DNA of 64,000 nucleotides from Meandrina meandrites (Eukaryota; Cnidaria; Anthozoa; Scleractinia; Meandrinidae): NCBI GenBank assembly GCA_963693305.1, contig OY855906.1, positions 32,056,491 to 32,120,490 of the forward strand, read 5' to 3'. Shown piece by piece: positions 45,601 to 56,636 of this stretch (position 1 is its first letter; each line of letters starts with the position of its first letter). The notes under the pieces were generated by a model. It saw only the letters and a program-made list of their open reading frames with translations, ran no database searches and was not told where the DNA came from. The position numbers and the translations under genes were made by a program.

Positions 45601-48367
45601 ACCTTAAAGCTAAACAACATTCATAACATAAAATTAAGGTACTATAAGAAGATTTATTATTTAAAGCAAATACTCGTCTCGCAAAATAAATAGTATGTTT
45701 ATTTTTTCGTATTGATTGCTATAAGGGAGATAGTGGTGGACCATTTGTTTGCAATGAGGGCGGACGATGGGTCTTGAGAGGCGCCGTGAGTTGGGGTCAC
45801 CAGGATTGCAGGACTGATCATTACACAGTGTTTGCTCGTGTGAGCAGCTTTATCGAATGGATCAACCAGAAAAAATCAGGTATTTCTCATTCAGAATGTT
45901 GGATTCATCGACAAATTTATGTTTCCCGGAGAATGAATTTATCCGAAGAAAGAAAATTATATTTATTTAAATTTCTCCAGAGTAAAATCTACTTGACACA
46001 CAGGAGCTATTTCTCAAAAAAATTTAAAGACCCTTCTTTTGATAACCATGCAGCACGTCATTCAGTCTGCTACAACCTACGATCATGACCTCCTCTTTAC
46101 ATTTTATTCCGAGTTTTTCCTTCCTCGTTTAAAAACAACGCCTGATCGCAGGTTAGTTCTGCAATAAATTATAATGCCTCCTATACCAGAGAGAAACTCA
46201 GTTATTAAGGCTATTCAGCCATAGCACGATACTTTTCGACCCAAAATCTTTACGTACAAAAATAACATATAAATTTCTAATGCTTTTACCACATTTTTCA
46301 ATCTAAAATTATAAAAGTAATAGGGGTGGTAAAGAAGAAGAATATCTTTTCTTTAAATGCTTTTTAAAAACACCTCTATCACTTTATGTTTGCAAAATGA
46401 TATATTGATTGTACTTTTTGAGCATTCGTCTTAACTATATACAAATGTATTTTCCACTTCAAATGTATTAACCATAGAAAAAAGTTAGACACATCTCTTT
46501 GGTGTTTTATCTTTTTATAGGGGGAGGCGGTGGTGGTGGTGGCGGAGGAGGAGGTAAGTTCGTATTTAAAAATTACCCTATGTCCAAGCCGCATACACTT
46601 GAGCTTATTTTATGTAACAACATTTCTGTGACAAAAATGTTTTCTCGCGTACACGACGCGTCAAATTTTTTCTCTTAAAAACTCGTTTCCATATGCAACA
46701 ACGCAAGGGAGTCTTTCTTTTCCATCTGAGTATATGCCAAATGATCTGTGACGAGTCATAAACATGAGAAAACTTTCACATGTGGTAATTTTTGTTTGCC
46801 ACATAAAAACTGGCTCTCCAGTTTTTCAACAAATGCATCTGTCATACAAAATTCGGGCAATTTTCTCACACAAACAAGCAATAAATATGTATGGTCACAG
46901 AAGAGTTGTCACATACAATTTGCTTGTGTGGATGAAATCTCTGAAAGATCACATTACAAAAACATACAAACATACCAAGTGTTCCGCAGCAAAAGTGAGG
47001 GAGAACCCGTCATCCCTCTGCTAAATATAATAGAAAACAGTTTTAGGTGTGGAGGGAGGGGAAGACATCAGCGAAAGAGGATTGAAATTAAGCTTGCCTC
47101 GATTCTACGTAAGAACCCATGAAGCAATATCCCGGATAACAGGAAGTTCCCCCAACCGGAGGCTGAGAGATGAATACGTCACAAGCTACATAAATCATTT
47201 ATTTCTAGAAACGAATAGAGCTAGGTATATTTATAGTGTAAAAATTAATATCGTTCTTCAATAGTAGCAGCACATGGGATTCTTTGTCAATAAAAAATAA
47301 ATAAATAAATTACTTTATTTAAGTGCCAATGTTTTTTACACTGATGTGCTAATTGAGGACACTGTAAATAAATATTGTAAATGAAACAGAAACTTGTTAA
47401 AAATTCCAACTGGCAGGAGGCTGACCAATTGGCTATTTACAAAGCATAGAGGAGTTGAATTTAGGACCACTAAACGCAAATCCACCTGGTGGTAGGAAGG
47501 AGGATTTGAACTCGGGACTTCCGCCCTAGACCACTGGGCCGCCTCCTCAGATACAATTCAGTGTGTTATTTTACTATGCAGGCTGTGTGGACAGACATAG
47601 GGATTGCCGCTTTTATGCCCAGCAGTGTTTCTACAACCACAACGTCAGGAGGATGTGCCCAAGGACATGTCGTCTGTGTAAGTAGAGAATCATGGGAAAT
47701 TCCATTAAATCATTTTTGATAGAGCCATCAGAATCATAAATGTGCTCGACGGAGCCGAAGTGTGATAAACATATTTCATAAAAAGTTTTATTCGCGTTTG
47801 GTCTGAGAGATAATCGCCCACTAATTCCACAAGTAATGATTATTAAAAATAATCCAAATTGCAATCGAACTGATGGAATAAATCCGAAAGAAACACTTTA
47901 ATGAAAAAAGCTATTTTAATGTTAGCGAAAACATTGGCTTTCCTCACGCTGCTACTTTTTACTTTATTCCATCGCAGTTAACGTTTGTGAACGGTTTCTT
48001 GACATCATCACTGCATGCACAGTATAATAATTCAACAATAGAAAGACATGTAATCGCACCTTATGAGGTTCCTTTGACACTGTGCCTAATTTTCCTGCCA
48101 ATGTTTTGCAAGAAATTTTTAATATAATGACAACGAATCAAAGAAAGTCGAACTTGTAGTAATTTGGCGTTTCCCATCGTTATCCTCTATCCCAGCCTGT
48201 GTAACAGCCAAGAACAGACAACAATCAGGGTTGTATTTAGGATATAGCGTGCTGGAGTTCAGATCTCAATCTTTATTTTGTGTTGTTTGATTGGACAATT
48301 TGCTCTCTATTGCCTCTCTATTGCCTCTCTTTACTAAAATAACCATTATCATGTTTGTTTAGGTTGA
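42690..48367 (+). CDS. Secreted S1 serine protease with Gly linker and ShK domain (gene 4)
   Basis: Coding exons 42690-42744, 42976-43173, 43803-44015, 44494-44657, 45726-45879, 46521-46553, 47582-47677 and 48363-48367 (stop 48365-48367) give 305 residues. The first five exon lengths match genes 1 and 2 exactly. The triad is H69, D118 and S213; activation is at R28|VVNG. The Gly exon codes an almost pure glycine run, then a six-cysteine ShK domain. The last cysteine codon is split by the final intron (T|GT), so the stop is in the last exon, unlike genes 1 and 2. AATAAA is at 48451. It is the most diverged of the three complete proteases (for example [10 protein letters not shown] near the N terminus) but intact. 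Confidence 0.87.
44230..44320 (+). repeat. SINE-like repeat copy
   Basis: AGTGGCCCATCAGGCC..GTAGCAT..TATTTCTACTCCCC.CTGGAT is shared with 44812-44900 in the same gene. Both copies lie in introns around exon 4 of gene 4. The family name is not known to me from sequence alone. Confidence 0.6.
44812..44900 (+). repeat. SINE-like repeat copy
   Basis: Second copy of the repeat at 44230, better preserved (TTTCTACTCCCCCCTGGATG). Confidence 0.6.
47480..47550 (-). repeat. tRNA-derived SINE head
   Basis: Read on the minus strand, GGCCCAGTGGTCTAGGGCGG (box A) is followed by GAGTTCAAATCC (box B), the internal RNA polymerase III promoter layout. It lies in the intron before the ShK exon of gene 4. The acceptor stem does not pair well, so it is not called as a tRNA gene. 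Confidence 0.6.
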
Positions 48368-48474
48368 GCTTAAGCATCATTCTTCAAGACATCGAGGACT
48401 GAATTCAGTGGGCAGGATGAAACATAGTCAATTAGCCGTGTAGAAAAATCAATAAAGTAGTAAAAGAACATTTA

Positions 48475-50925
48475 ACGTCTGCTCTCTTCAACGTTTTATC
48501 TAAATGAAGAGCACTTTACTCGCACACGGCAGGGCCTAACCATAGATACCGCGTGTCGATTGTGCCTGCATGAACTAAGAAATGTAATATATTATGTACT
48601 ATTATCATTCAAAATTATGACACAATGCTGTTGTGTTTGGGTTACAACTCTTATTGTTTAAACAAGTTAAATTACATTTCAATATCTCAACAGGGGCGGA
48701 TCCAGAAAAATAAGAAAAGGGGGGCCAAAAATATTTTGGAAACAGCGCAACCTTGCCCCATACGCACAACACAACCCTGATTGCACAATACCGCTCAAAA
48801 GACGATTGGTTACCGATGGTTTTTAGAATAAATCCGAGGAAAAGGGGGGAGGGGGGGGGGGGGGGAGTTCGCGGCCCCTTGAATTGAAGATCTCTTTGCT
48901 TAGATTCGGGGCGTTTCAAAAGAGATAACCAAGCCGATACCTTTGAGAAATTTCTTCCCTCCGCCTCTCTTCGACGACATGATGCGTAGCGAGTGCCTTT
49001 GGACACGGCCGCTCACTGCTAAGGACCACAATCGTTTCACATATTTTATAACCACGCGAGACAATGAGGGCCAAATAAATATGAATAGTATACAACCACG
49101 ACGGAAGCGTCTGGGTTTCTCGCGGAATTTTGTTATCGGCGAAGCAAATGTCTGTAGCGAGAGAGAGGATGAATCAAAGATCATCGGAAGATACCATTTA
49201 CTGTATAATCATCTTAACGAATAACTTACCTTAAAAGAAAATTCAACTAATATTTCGCATACTTAAAATACTGGAAATTCATATATTTGCAAGTCTACAA
49301 TTTGCTTTTATTTGGTTTTCTTGTTTTTTTTTTGTAACTGAAAATTGGTTATTTAGCTTCAAGAATGTGTTGTTTTATCGTTGGATGGATACTGTGAAAT
49401 GACCATTTCGATTGGCCCACTTACCAAAGTCGCACCTTTTCTCTTGGCATCGTTTCCCTTTTTGTGGCATTCTCGTAAAACCTTCACCCTTCACCCGGTC
49501 GTCGTATATATGAGCTCATTAATATGCGGTGGTGTCGCGCCATTCTGCCCAATGGTTCATTACTTAGTTTTGCCTTTTCCATTTTTTTCGCGTATTTTAC
49601 ATTGTATCTGCTCTTAATCGAAATAAGCGAGTAACTCGTTATAATTAGTATCTAAGCTCTTTGAAATTTAAAACAAGGACGGCGTATATATTGCTGGGCT
49701 AGAAAGGAATATTTTTGTTGCCCCGACTAAAATTTAGCTTCGCGTCTTGAAGGTTTACAGAAAATTGTGTCTTCTATGCCACAAACAAGTAATTGCATAG
49801 GGCCACGAAAGTCTAAGAAACAAGTAATTGCATAGGGCCGAGTAAAATATGATTAAAGATTAATATCACCTGTGTTTTCAAAAGTTGCAGAAATTGCCCC
49901 TGTCGCTACGCGGCTTGGGATGTTTCTGCACCTTCTGCAAACACGCGTGATATTAATCCTTCATTTTATTTGGCCCGATGAGATTACCTATACTTATAGC
50001 TTTTCCCGCTTTTTCGCGTCTTTTACACTGTATCTTAGCTTATCTTCTCTTTGTCGAAAGTAGCGAGTAATTTAAGTGTTATAATATAATAAGTGTATTA
50101 AGCAAGCATAGGACATCAGTGGACGCATTCCAACCGTTTACCCACAAAAGAGTATTGTAACCACACAATTAAGAAAAATATTTTCCGGAAAGTCTTTAAT
50201 AAGTGATTGAAGAGTCAAAAGGGAGCACAGCATTTTGCACAACGTATTGTTGTAATCAGTGCAATGTATTATTAAACCGGTAACACCTTTGCTGAAAGGT
50301 GGAGGGCCTACCAATGCCCCATCGTTAACAAAAATATCCTATAATTTCATACTGCTCTTCATAGGAATCAGTCTCACTCTTGTTTCTGTTTTATATACGT
50401 TTCAAAAACCACTTCATTTATTTTACAAAATATCGTGACATATTTTCTTCAAAGAGACATTTATTTTCGACAATACGTCGCATTGTGAGGTAGCTTTTAA
50501 CTAAAGAAAATTAGGTCTTTACGAAGACAAAAAAGGCTTTTTCTAGACGAAAACTATACATAATTACTTCGGTAGCGTGAACATTATCTACAAAAAAGAA
50601 TCAAAGATTTCGGTTGAGCCTTTCCAGCAGCGGAAACAACATTTCTGCAACGGAGTACTTCCAGTTCGGTTGACTAAACACCTTCCTTGGTTGAATAAGT
50701 CGATGTTGACCTTGCAACTCGCAAAATTAATTAAAATTTAGAATTTTTGGTTTCCATTCAAGCATTCCGAAAAACCTGAGACAATATGAAACAAAAATAA
50801 AAGGATAAGCTATAACAAAGGCTTTAAATAAACCTTCGTCATCTGAATCACCCCCTTTAGAAAAATTAAATTCAATAAACCTCTGAAGTCTTTAGAAAAA
50901 AGTGCGTAAGATGTTTGAAAATGAC
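48475..50925. other. Intergenic region without a supported gene
   Basis: Between genes 4 and 5 there is CAGGGGCGGATCC (48691), a sequence often seen at ends of DNA transposons, a G-homopolymer tract at 48844-48866, a foldback at 49855-49959, and a duplicated GAAACAAGTAATTGCATAGGGCC near 49780-49840. Open frames lack recognisable domains. Confidence 0.5.
49855..49959. repeat. Foldback repeat
   Basis: AGATTAATATCACCTGTGTT at the left pairs with ACACGCGTGATATTAATC at the right around a GC-rich centre CGCTACGCGGC (about 49904-49914). Confidence 0.7.
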
Positions 50926-50928
50926 AAT

Positions 50929-50968
50929 CAGGTGCCTTTGCAACCAATACAAACCACGCTTTATAAAA
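50929..50968 (+). promoter_or_regulatory. Orphan E-box/TATA module
   Basis: CAGGTG at 50929-50934 and TATAAAA at 50962-50968 keep the exact 33-bp spacing, and the flank back to about 50820 resembles 51225-51320. No signal exon follows; the nearest downstream ATG (51018) opens only seven codons. It is best read as a tandem duplicate of the gene 5 promoter, 383 bp upstream. Confidence 0.65.
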
Positions 50969-51311
50969 AAAAGCGCAAATTTGAGCTTGTTTTTTGTGTT
51001 AGTGGGACGGTTAGTTAATGACGCTCACTTCCTTTGAATGAGAAAGAAAAGCAAATAATCAAGTGGAATACTATCTAAACTCAGACTTCTTCAGCTGCAC
51101 TTGAAAAATTAAAATTTGCTCTTGTTTGTATCTTATTCGGCAATTCAGGACAGCCTCGGATAACAACGCAACATCAAAAAATGATGGGAGCAGTTCTAAC
51201 AAAAGCCTAAAATTTGCCTTCTCCATCTGAATCATCACGTATTGAAAACATTAGTCTTGAATTTGAATAAACCTTTAGAAAGGAGTGGACATGACGTTTG
51301 AATAGGGCATT

Positions 51312-51351
51312 CAGGTGCCCTGCATCTAATACAGCACTGCGGACTATAAAA
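51312..51351 (+). promoter_or_regulatory. E-box/TATA promoter of ShK-only gene 5
   Basis: CAGGTG at 51312-51317, TATAAAA at 51345-51351, 33 bp apart. The ATG is 55 bp after the TATA. It is shared with the protease genes, so this gene has inherited a protease promoter. Confidence 0.8.
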
Positions 51352-51399
51352 AAACGTAGGTCGATACTCATTATCACATTTGGAGATCATTCCTTCAAG

Positions 51400-54300
51400 A
51401 TGTATCTCTGGATTGGAATCGCGCTTTTGTTGCTTGGAGTTTCATCCTGTCAAGGTAAGATAATAGCTACATGAAATAATCAGAAACTTGATAATTTTTC
51501 TTTAATGTACTTTCTAATTTCTGGTCCTAGATAAGAATATACCGTAAATTTCACCACGAAAGTCTAAGAAACATTTTTCGACATTTTTAGGATACGTCGA
51601 CACTAAGCCCATAAATCTTTCTTGCATTTTTTATTTACAGCGCAATGTACTCCTTTTTATAAACATTTTTGTACTACAATTAAAGGCATATTTTCGCTAC
51701 AGTAAATAATCAAACTATACACGTTCAAGTCAATAACAATTTTTATTTTATCTCTGTAGGTGGTGGCGGAGGTGGAGGAGGAGACGGTGGCGAAAGTGAG
51801 TTTAATATTCATTTCTTTCATTGAGTTTGGCGCAAATTCAGGCGCCACAAAAGTTATTTAAAACTCGATACTGTCAGAGATGAACTTGAACATTTCACGA
51901 AAGGAAGAAGCCGGAAAGCCAACTTTTTTATAGTCTATGAATTATACAATTAAGGATCATCGTTTAAAACAGCAGCGAAGAAACAGTCGTTTCGATAGAA
52001 GGGCAGAAGAAATATATATAAATTTAGTATCTTGACCATAGTATATATCTAACGATACATATTTTTATAATAATCCTTTATTTTAATGCAAAGGCTGTCA
52101 AGACAAGAATCAGATATTCTGTCCCTACTGGACAAACTACTGCTATACAGACTATGTCAAGCAGCAATGTCACAAGACATGTGAATTATGTAAGTGTGCA
52201 TGACAACGTCCAGGCTAAGGTTTATTCCTGTTAATACAATGACACAATGATGAATTTTTAACAGGGAATAAGGAAATGAAAAATTTGAAAATAAAACTAC
52301 GTTGGAGGTAAAAGTCTAGCGGCTTAATTTAAGATGCTGTTGCATGAGGCATTGTTTCGTGCAAATTATTAATGTCTAGTTTTATGTTTGTGTGTGTGAT
52401 TGTTGTTGTTTCATTTATTGTGTTTTGTTTGTTTATTTGTTTGCGTTTTTGTTCGTTTGTTTGTAGCGGAGCTCCCGCGTGCGCCGAAGGCCCTGTAGGG
52501 AAGGCTGGCAAACAAGACAGGCCTTGCACATTCCAACTCAGCAGAGTACCCAGGCGATGCTCTGTCTTACCCATGTCTGACCAGAGCTCCCACGGGATGC
52601 TTTTGCCTCACATACAAAACTAGACGCACTGGTGTACTGAGAGGAAGTTGCCGAATCTGTTTCATTATAAATTCATAACATTTTTCACGAGACAAAGGAA
52701 AACTAAAATAGTTCTGCGTATGTTCCAAAAGGGAAATTGTAACCTTGGGAAAAACAAATCGAAATTTACACATTAGACACATATTGGATAAAAAAAAACT
52801 CGTAATAAGTTTTTGAAAAGCACATATTATCGTATTTGTTTCAGTTGAACACATTTGATGTAATTTAATGTAAATGGCTGTTGTCACATCAACGCGGTAA
52901 CTACAGCTTAACTCTAGTTATTCATACTTCACTGCAGTTAATGGTCGACTCTGTGGTCACACCAATGCAATCAACTGGAGTTAGTTTTTATTAGCCTTTA
53001 GATGACGTCAGACTTAAAAGTAATTCCTGAGAGCCCTTATTGGCGATTCCAGAAGTCCATAACTAGAAGTCTACATCTCTGGTAATAGGCTTTGAGATAT
53101 GTCTTTCGCGTGTACCTCGCGCTCCTCGCGTGTAGGCTATTTTTAGAACAGCTTTGCCGCGAACAAGTAGCCAATCACATTGAAGTATTGTTTAATTCGC
53201 GCCTTTGATTGGTTGAACAAATTTTTAAAGAAAAGCAGAACTGCAGAGGACGAGTGAACTCGAGCGAACGGCATTACGAAATTTCTGTTTGTTGGTCATC
53301 GTATTCTCCGTTTTGTGAGGATTAAATCGTCCGGACAAGAATCATCAGGCCATCTTTCATCGATGACGATAGCATCGAAGTTGTAAAAATTCGGAGCATC
53401 CAAATAAGCGAGAGGACCTCAGTGTTTTGGAGTCAGAATACGAAATGGCAGCGGGCAAGATAGACTAATTCCGAGTCAAATTCAAAATGCGAAGACACTA
53501 AAGATTAATGGTACTCTCAAGATGAGGACAGGCATTAAGAGAGCAAGTGCATTTTGGCACAGGCTCGTTGCTATTTTGAAAAACAAAACCGTGGTCCCTG
53601 AAGCGCTCAACATCGAGCGCGGAATGAACAGAATGAAGTTTGATTCGTTTGAGAACAACATTCAGAGAAAACGACAAGTTTGGCGAGTTTCGCATGTTTT
53701 TGGAATTATAAGGACGGCATGAAAACAAAAGACTGACTAAGGTAATGTACTTGTTTTAATATGAATAGAAATACGAGTTTAATTCATCGAACAATGATGA
53801 TTTCATTCACATCCGTCAAAAGTTTAGTTCAAGTTGTGCTTCTCGGGCACTTCGCAGTGTGCAGCTATTGTGTTGTGTATATGTTGTTCAGTATTTTAAC
53901 ACGAGGATATGCTGTACAATATAAAGACACACTTAACTACTAAAAGTTTGGGGAACTTCTGTTCATAAATTCTCTCGTAAATTATAAAAAGTCGACCTGT
54001 TTGTTTTGTGAGTTTGTCTACGGAAACCCGGCGACGGGTTGCTTTTTCACTCACCTTCAAATGCCACTGAACAGACGTTTGAAATCACTATCTACGATAC
54101 TACTTCTGTCGAAATGTGAGAATTAAAGAGAATGGCCTGTCAAGTGTTTTGATGTGATTTGATTTATTTCACCTGCCACTTTCCAAAATGTTCGGCCGCA
54201 ACTTACAACTCCAATCGTGTCGAAATAGTGGGTTACGTCATTTTCTCGCGAGACATCAGTTTCTAAAAATAGCCTACACGCGAAAGACATAGCACGCGCC

Positions 54301-55044
54301 CCAATACCAGATGTAGACTTCTAGTTATGGACTTCTGGCGATTCTTAATAAAATGTAAACATGGCTGACCGCCTAAAACTTTGTCTGGACGTCGTCCTTT
54401 GTTCATATATTCGTGCAGTTAAACGTCGAAGATTTGAACATAAATAAAGTCAAAAATTGTTACGGATGCTAAGACGCCGCAAAATTTAAGCTGTGATGAA
54501 GCTACACGTGAGGCTCTCGTATTATGTAAATTGTTGCTTGCTTTTCGTTTTTTCCCCCTCACCGCGTTATTTTTCATGCGAAGTTTTTGGTTTTGCATAT
54601 TTATGTACATCTCGCGCGTGCACATGCCAAGCAAAACGTGAAAGACCACATTCTGATTGGCTGTTCGTTTGTAAACTGAGATTTCTCCCATGCATCCTGT
54701 TTTGGTAACACTATAGTTAGATTGCATTGTTTTGGATGACCAGGGCGTAAATTTCTTAACTATAGTTAGAATGAGCAGAGAAGAGGTCACATTACTGAAA
54801 TTGCCAACCCTAAGGTGTTCTCAGAAAACCCCTCCACTCCCCATCCCCCTGCGGGGATTTGGGATTGTGATGATGTCTGGCAAAATTTTTCGGGGACCAA
54901 AAATAGCATCCGCACCGTTTTAAACTGAAAGAATCTGACGAAGACATTTTGGTCTGGTAAATAAAACTTCGCCTGCAGTGTAAGACAGTAAGCTATGTAA
55001 ACCTGTTAATGCTATTTTTTCATTTGTCTTTTCTCCTAGGTTGA
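51400..55044 (+). CDS. Secreted Gly-ShK peptide derived from the protease family (gene 5)
   Basis: Exons 51400-51454, 51760-51795, 52094-52189 and 55040-55044 (stop 55042-55044) give 63 residues. The 55-nt signal exon is plainly homologous to those of the proteases, followed directly by a Gly-rich exon and a six-cysteine ShK exon. No catalytic exon lies between 51454 and 51760. All missing exons together form a block bounded by phase-1 introns, so their loss keeps frame. The last cysteine codon is split by the final intron as in gene 4. AATAAA signals are at 55093 and 55106. The mature product is about 45 residues with three predicted disulfides. It could be a channel-binding toxin, an inhibitor or a defence peptide; sequence does not decide. 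Confidence 0.8.
53050..54337. mobile_element. 1288-bp TIR DNA transposon, non-autonomous
   Basis: Left end CAGAAGTCCATAACTAGAAG and right end CTTCTAGTTATGGACTTCTG are inverted; inverted homology continues to about 53155/54258 (TAGGCTATTTTTAGAA). GCGATTC flanks both ends (53043-53049 and 54338-54344), fitting a 7-bp target duplication. A 66-codon frame at 53522-53722 has no recognised domain. It sits in the last intron of gene 5. Confidence 0.75.
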
Positions 55045-55111
55045 GGCCAAACAGTGAAAAAGGATAAATGTTGCTGTAGTTGAGAAGCTCACAATAAAAT
55101 ATGACAATAAA

Positions 55112-55605
55112 AGTCTGTAGTACCTGTACCTCTATATGTTTCTATAGTTATTTCATTTGCAGAGATTGCCACGGCTATCCCCTTTTGCCCATTCGGTTTT
55201 CGGGGCTCCTTATCGCAAGGCCGTTTTAATCAAAATAAGAAAACTAGAGTCGCACATATATCCGTAAATATATCGTCGTATATATTCCTCTTCAGCATAA
55301 CCTAGATCAACTAACAGGAAGAGAATACCCTGTAAAAGTAACGGAGATGTTCGTCAGAAATGAAAAAAACACCCCTGAAAGTTGCCAAATTCCATTCCAA
55401 TTCTTGGGGCATACTGCCGTAGGCTTTTAAGGGCCTAATCTATTACTCAGGCCCAAGACAAAATCAGGCTCATCCTCGGTGTAAGAACCTGTGAAACTCA
55501 CCGGTGACGTAAAACAAAGAACGAACAATACAACGAAGAGCTGGCAAAACAAAGATAGAGAAGGAAAACAATAGCTCCAAAACAAAGAAAAATATCACAG
55601 GTTCA
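55112..55605. other. Spacer between host gene 5 and the viral module
   Basis: No gene is supported. It holds TATATCCGTAAATATATCG-type AT-rich sequence near 55256 and otherwise unique DNA. Whether it is host or virus cannot be told from the window. Confidence 0.4.
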
Positions 55606-55811
55606 GTAGTATAGTCGGAGTCAAACGAATACCACTTTGGGTAAACCAAAATTTTTAACCTCTTCACGAGACTAGTAGTCGGGGACCAAAGCCAAACCAT
55701 GCTCACATAGCTCGCATGGTTTGGCTTTGGTCCCTGACTACTAGTCCCGTAAAGAGGTTAAAAATTTAGGTTTACCAAAGTAGTATTCGTTTGACTCCGA
55801 CTATACTACTA
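55606..55811. repeat. 206-bp near-perfect hairpin at the viral border
   Basis: The left arm (98 bp, starting AGTAGTATAG) pairs with the right arm (97 bp, ending CTATACTACT) with few mismatches around an 11-nt loop at 55704-55714. No target duplication is evident. Ends in AG...CT recall Polinton termini, but MITE-type foldbacks are common in this window, so it may be either. Confidence 0.8.
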
Positions 55812-55884
55812 GGGAAAAGAAAGGGAGTGAAAGGGAGTGAAACCCCAGGCGGGGACAAGCAATTAGAGAATTGACACCGTGCAG

Positions 55885-55891
55885 TATAAAA
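55885..55891 (+). promoter_or_regulatory. Viral TATA motif
   Basis: TATAAAA, 7 nt before the ATG at 55899. Confidence 0.55.
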
Positions 55892-55898
55892 CACAGAG

Positions 55899-56108
55899 AT
55901 GGGAAGAGGAAGAAGCGGCGTTACAAATCAAAGCATGAGAAAACCAAAAGTAAGTAAATATAAACAAAAGAGGCGACCCAATTATGAAGTGTTTCACTCA
56001 CCCCTCGCCAAACAAGAGCGCCCACCAATTGCAATAGATCACATTATCGCGCAAATGAAAAAAATGAGCCCACAAGATGTAATAAATCTTCTTTTACCAA
56101 GCAATTAG
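55899..56108 (+). CDS. Small basic protein of the viral module
   Basis: A 69-residue protein, unrecognised. The N-terminal half is strongly basic (clusters of K and R around residues 14-27); the C-terminal half is a likely amphipathic helix (AQMKKMSPQDVINLLLP). The start is chosen by the TATAAAA just upstream, the arrangement seen for the other viral genes. It is followed after 26 nt by the next gene in the same direction. A DNA-binding or virion core role is possible but unproven. Confidence 0.5.
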   Translation: MGRGRSGVTNQSMRKPKVSKYKQKRRPNYEVFHSPLAKQERPPIAIDHIIAQMKKMSPQDVINLLLPSN

Positions 56109-56127
56109 AGAAACACACCAACAAGTG

Positions 56128-56133
56128 TATAAA
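56128..56133 (+). promoter_or_regulatory. Viral TATA motif
   Basis: GTATAAA ending one nucleotide before the ATG at 56135. Confidence 0.6.
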
Positions 56134-56134
56134 C

Positions 56135-56551
56135 ATGGCAGACACATTGGAATTAATAAAAGCACTTCCACTAGAACTTCGAGAAAAAATCTGTACGGAG
56201 TATATTAAAATAAAACTCTGGCAGCGAAAAATGCTTGGCTGGGACGAGGTTCGAAAAGAAATCCGCAAAGGATATATTAAAATGAAGCTCAGACAGCGAA
56301 AAGCTCTTGGCTGGGACGAAGTTCATGCTGCAATCCATGAAGCTCCATTTTGTGATCACAATGAACAAATTGTAAGGGTCTTGTTCTGTTATAAATGTGA
56401 CAGAAGCAGATGTTCGCGAAATGGTCTCTGTAATTTGTGCATTAGAAATGGATTCAGACACTATCTCGGCTATCCAATTTATGATGAAGATGATTACGAC
56501 GAGTGCTTCAAGAAATCTTTCTCCTCGAAATGGAGTGGAGTCTTTGCGTGA
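56135..56551 (+). CDS. Viral protein with F-box-like start, duplicated segment and Cys cluster
   Basis: 138 residues. The start LIKALPLELREKI resembles an F-box-type LP..L..KI helix pair. A 24-codon segment is duplicated in tandem (nucleotides 56201 and 56273 begin YIKIKLWQRKMLGWDEV and YIKMKLRQRKALGWDEV), clearly a recent in-frame duplication. A cysteine cluster follows (C-x2-C, then C-x5-C-x2-C within FCYKCDRSRCSRNGLCNLC), probably binding zinc. The acidic end is DEDDYDECF. If the F-box reading is right it could redirect host ubiquitin ligase (inference only). The function is otherwise unknown. Confidence 0.65.
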   Translation: MADTLELIKALPLELREKICTEYIKIKLWQRKMLGWDEVRKEIRKGYIKMKLRQRKALGWDEVHAAIHEAPFCDHNEQIVRVLFCYKCDRSRCSRNGLCNLCIRNGFRHYLGYPIYDEDDYDECFKKSFSSKWSGVFA

Positions 56552-56636
56552 TATTTCTGAGAAGAAGAGCGGAAAACCAATATTTATATTACACAAGCCC
56601 AATATTGAGTGAAGTTAACTTACCAAGCGAGACTGT

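Noticed and set aside
46748..47264. Overlapping frames of 71-124 codons in the gene 4 intron
   Set aside because: They lie between the Gly and ShK exons, show no domain and conflict with each other.
47480..47550. tRNA gene on the minus strand
   Set aside because: Boxes A and B are present but the acceptor and anticodon stems do not pair convincingly; better a SINE head.
53522..53722. 66-codon basic frame inside the 1.29-kb transposon as a transposase
   Set aside because: Too short and without a recognisable catalytic motif.
55470..55706. 78-codon minus-strand frame at the viral border
   Set aside because: It runs into the 206-bp hairpin and is generated largely by it; no domain.
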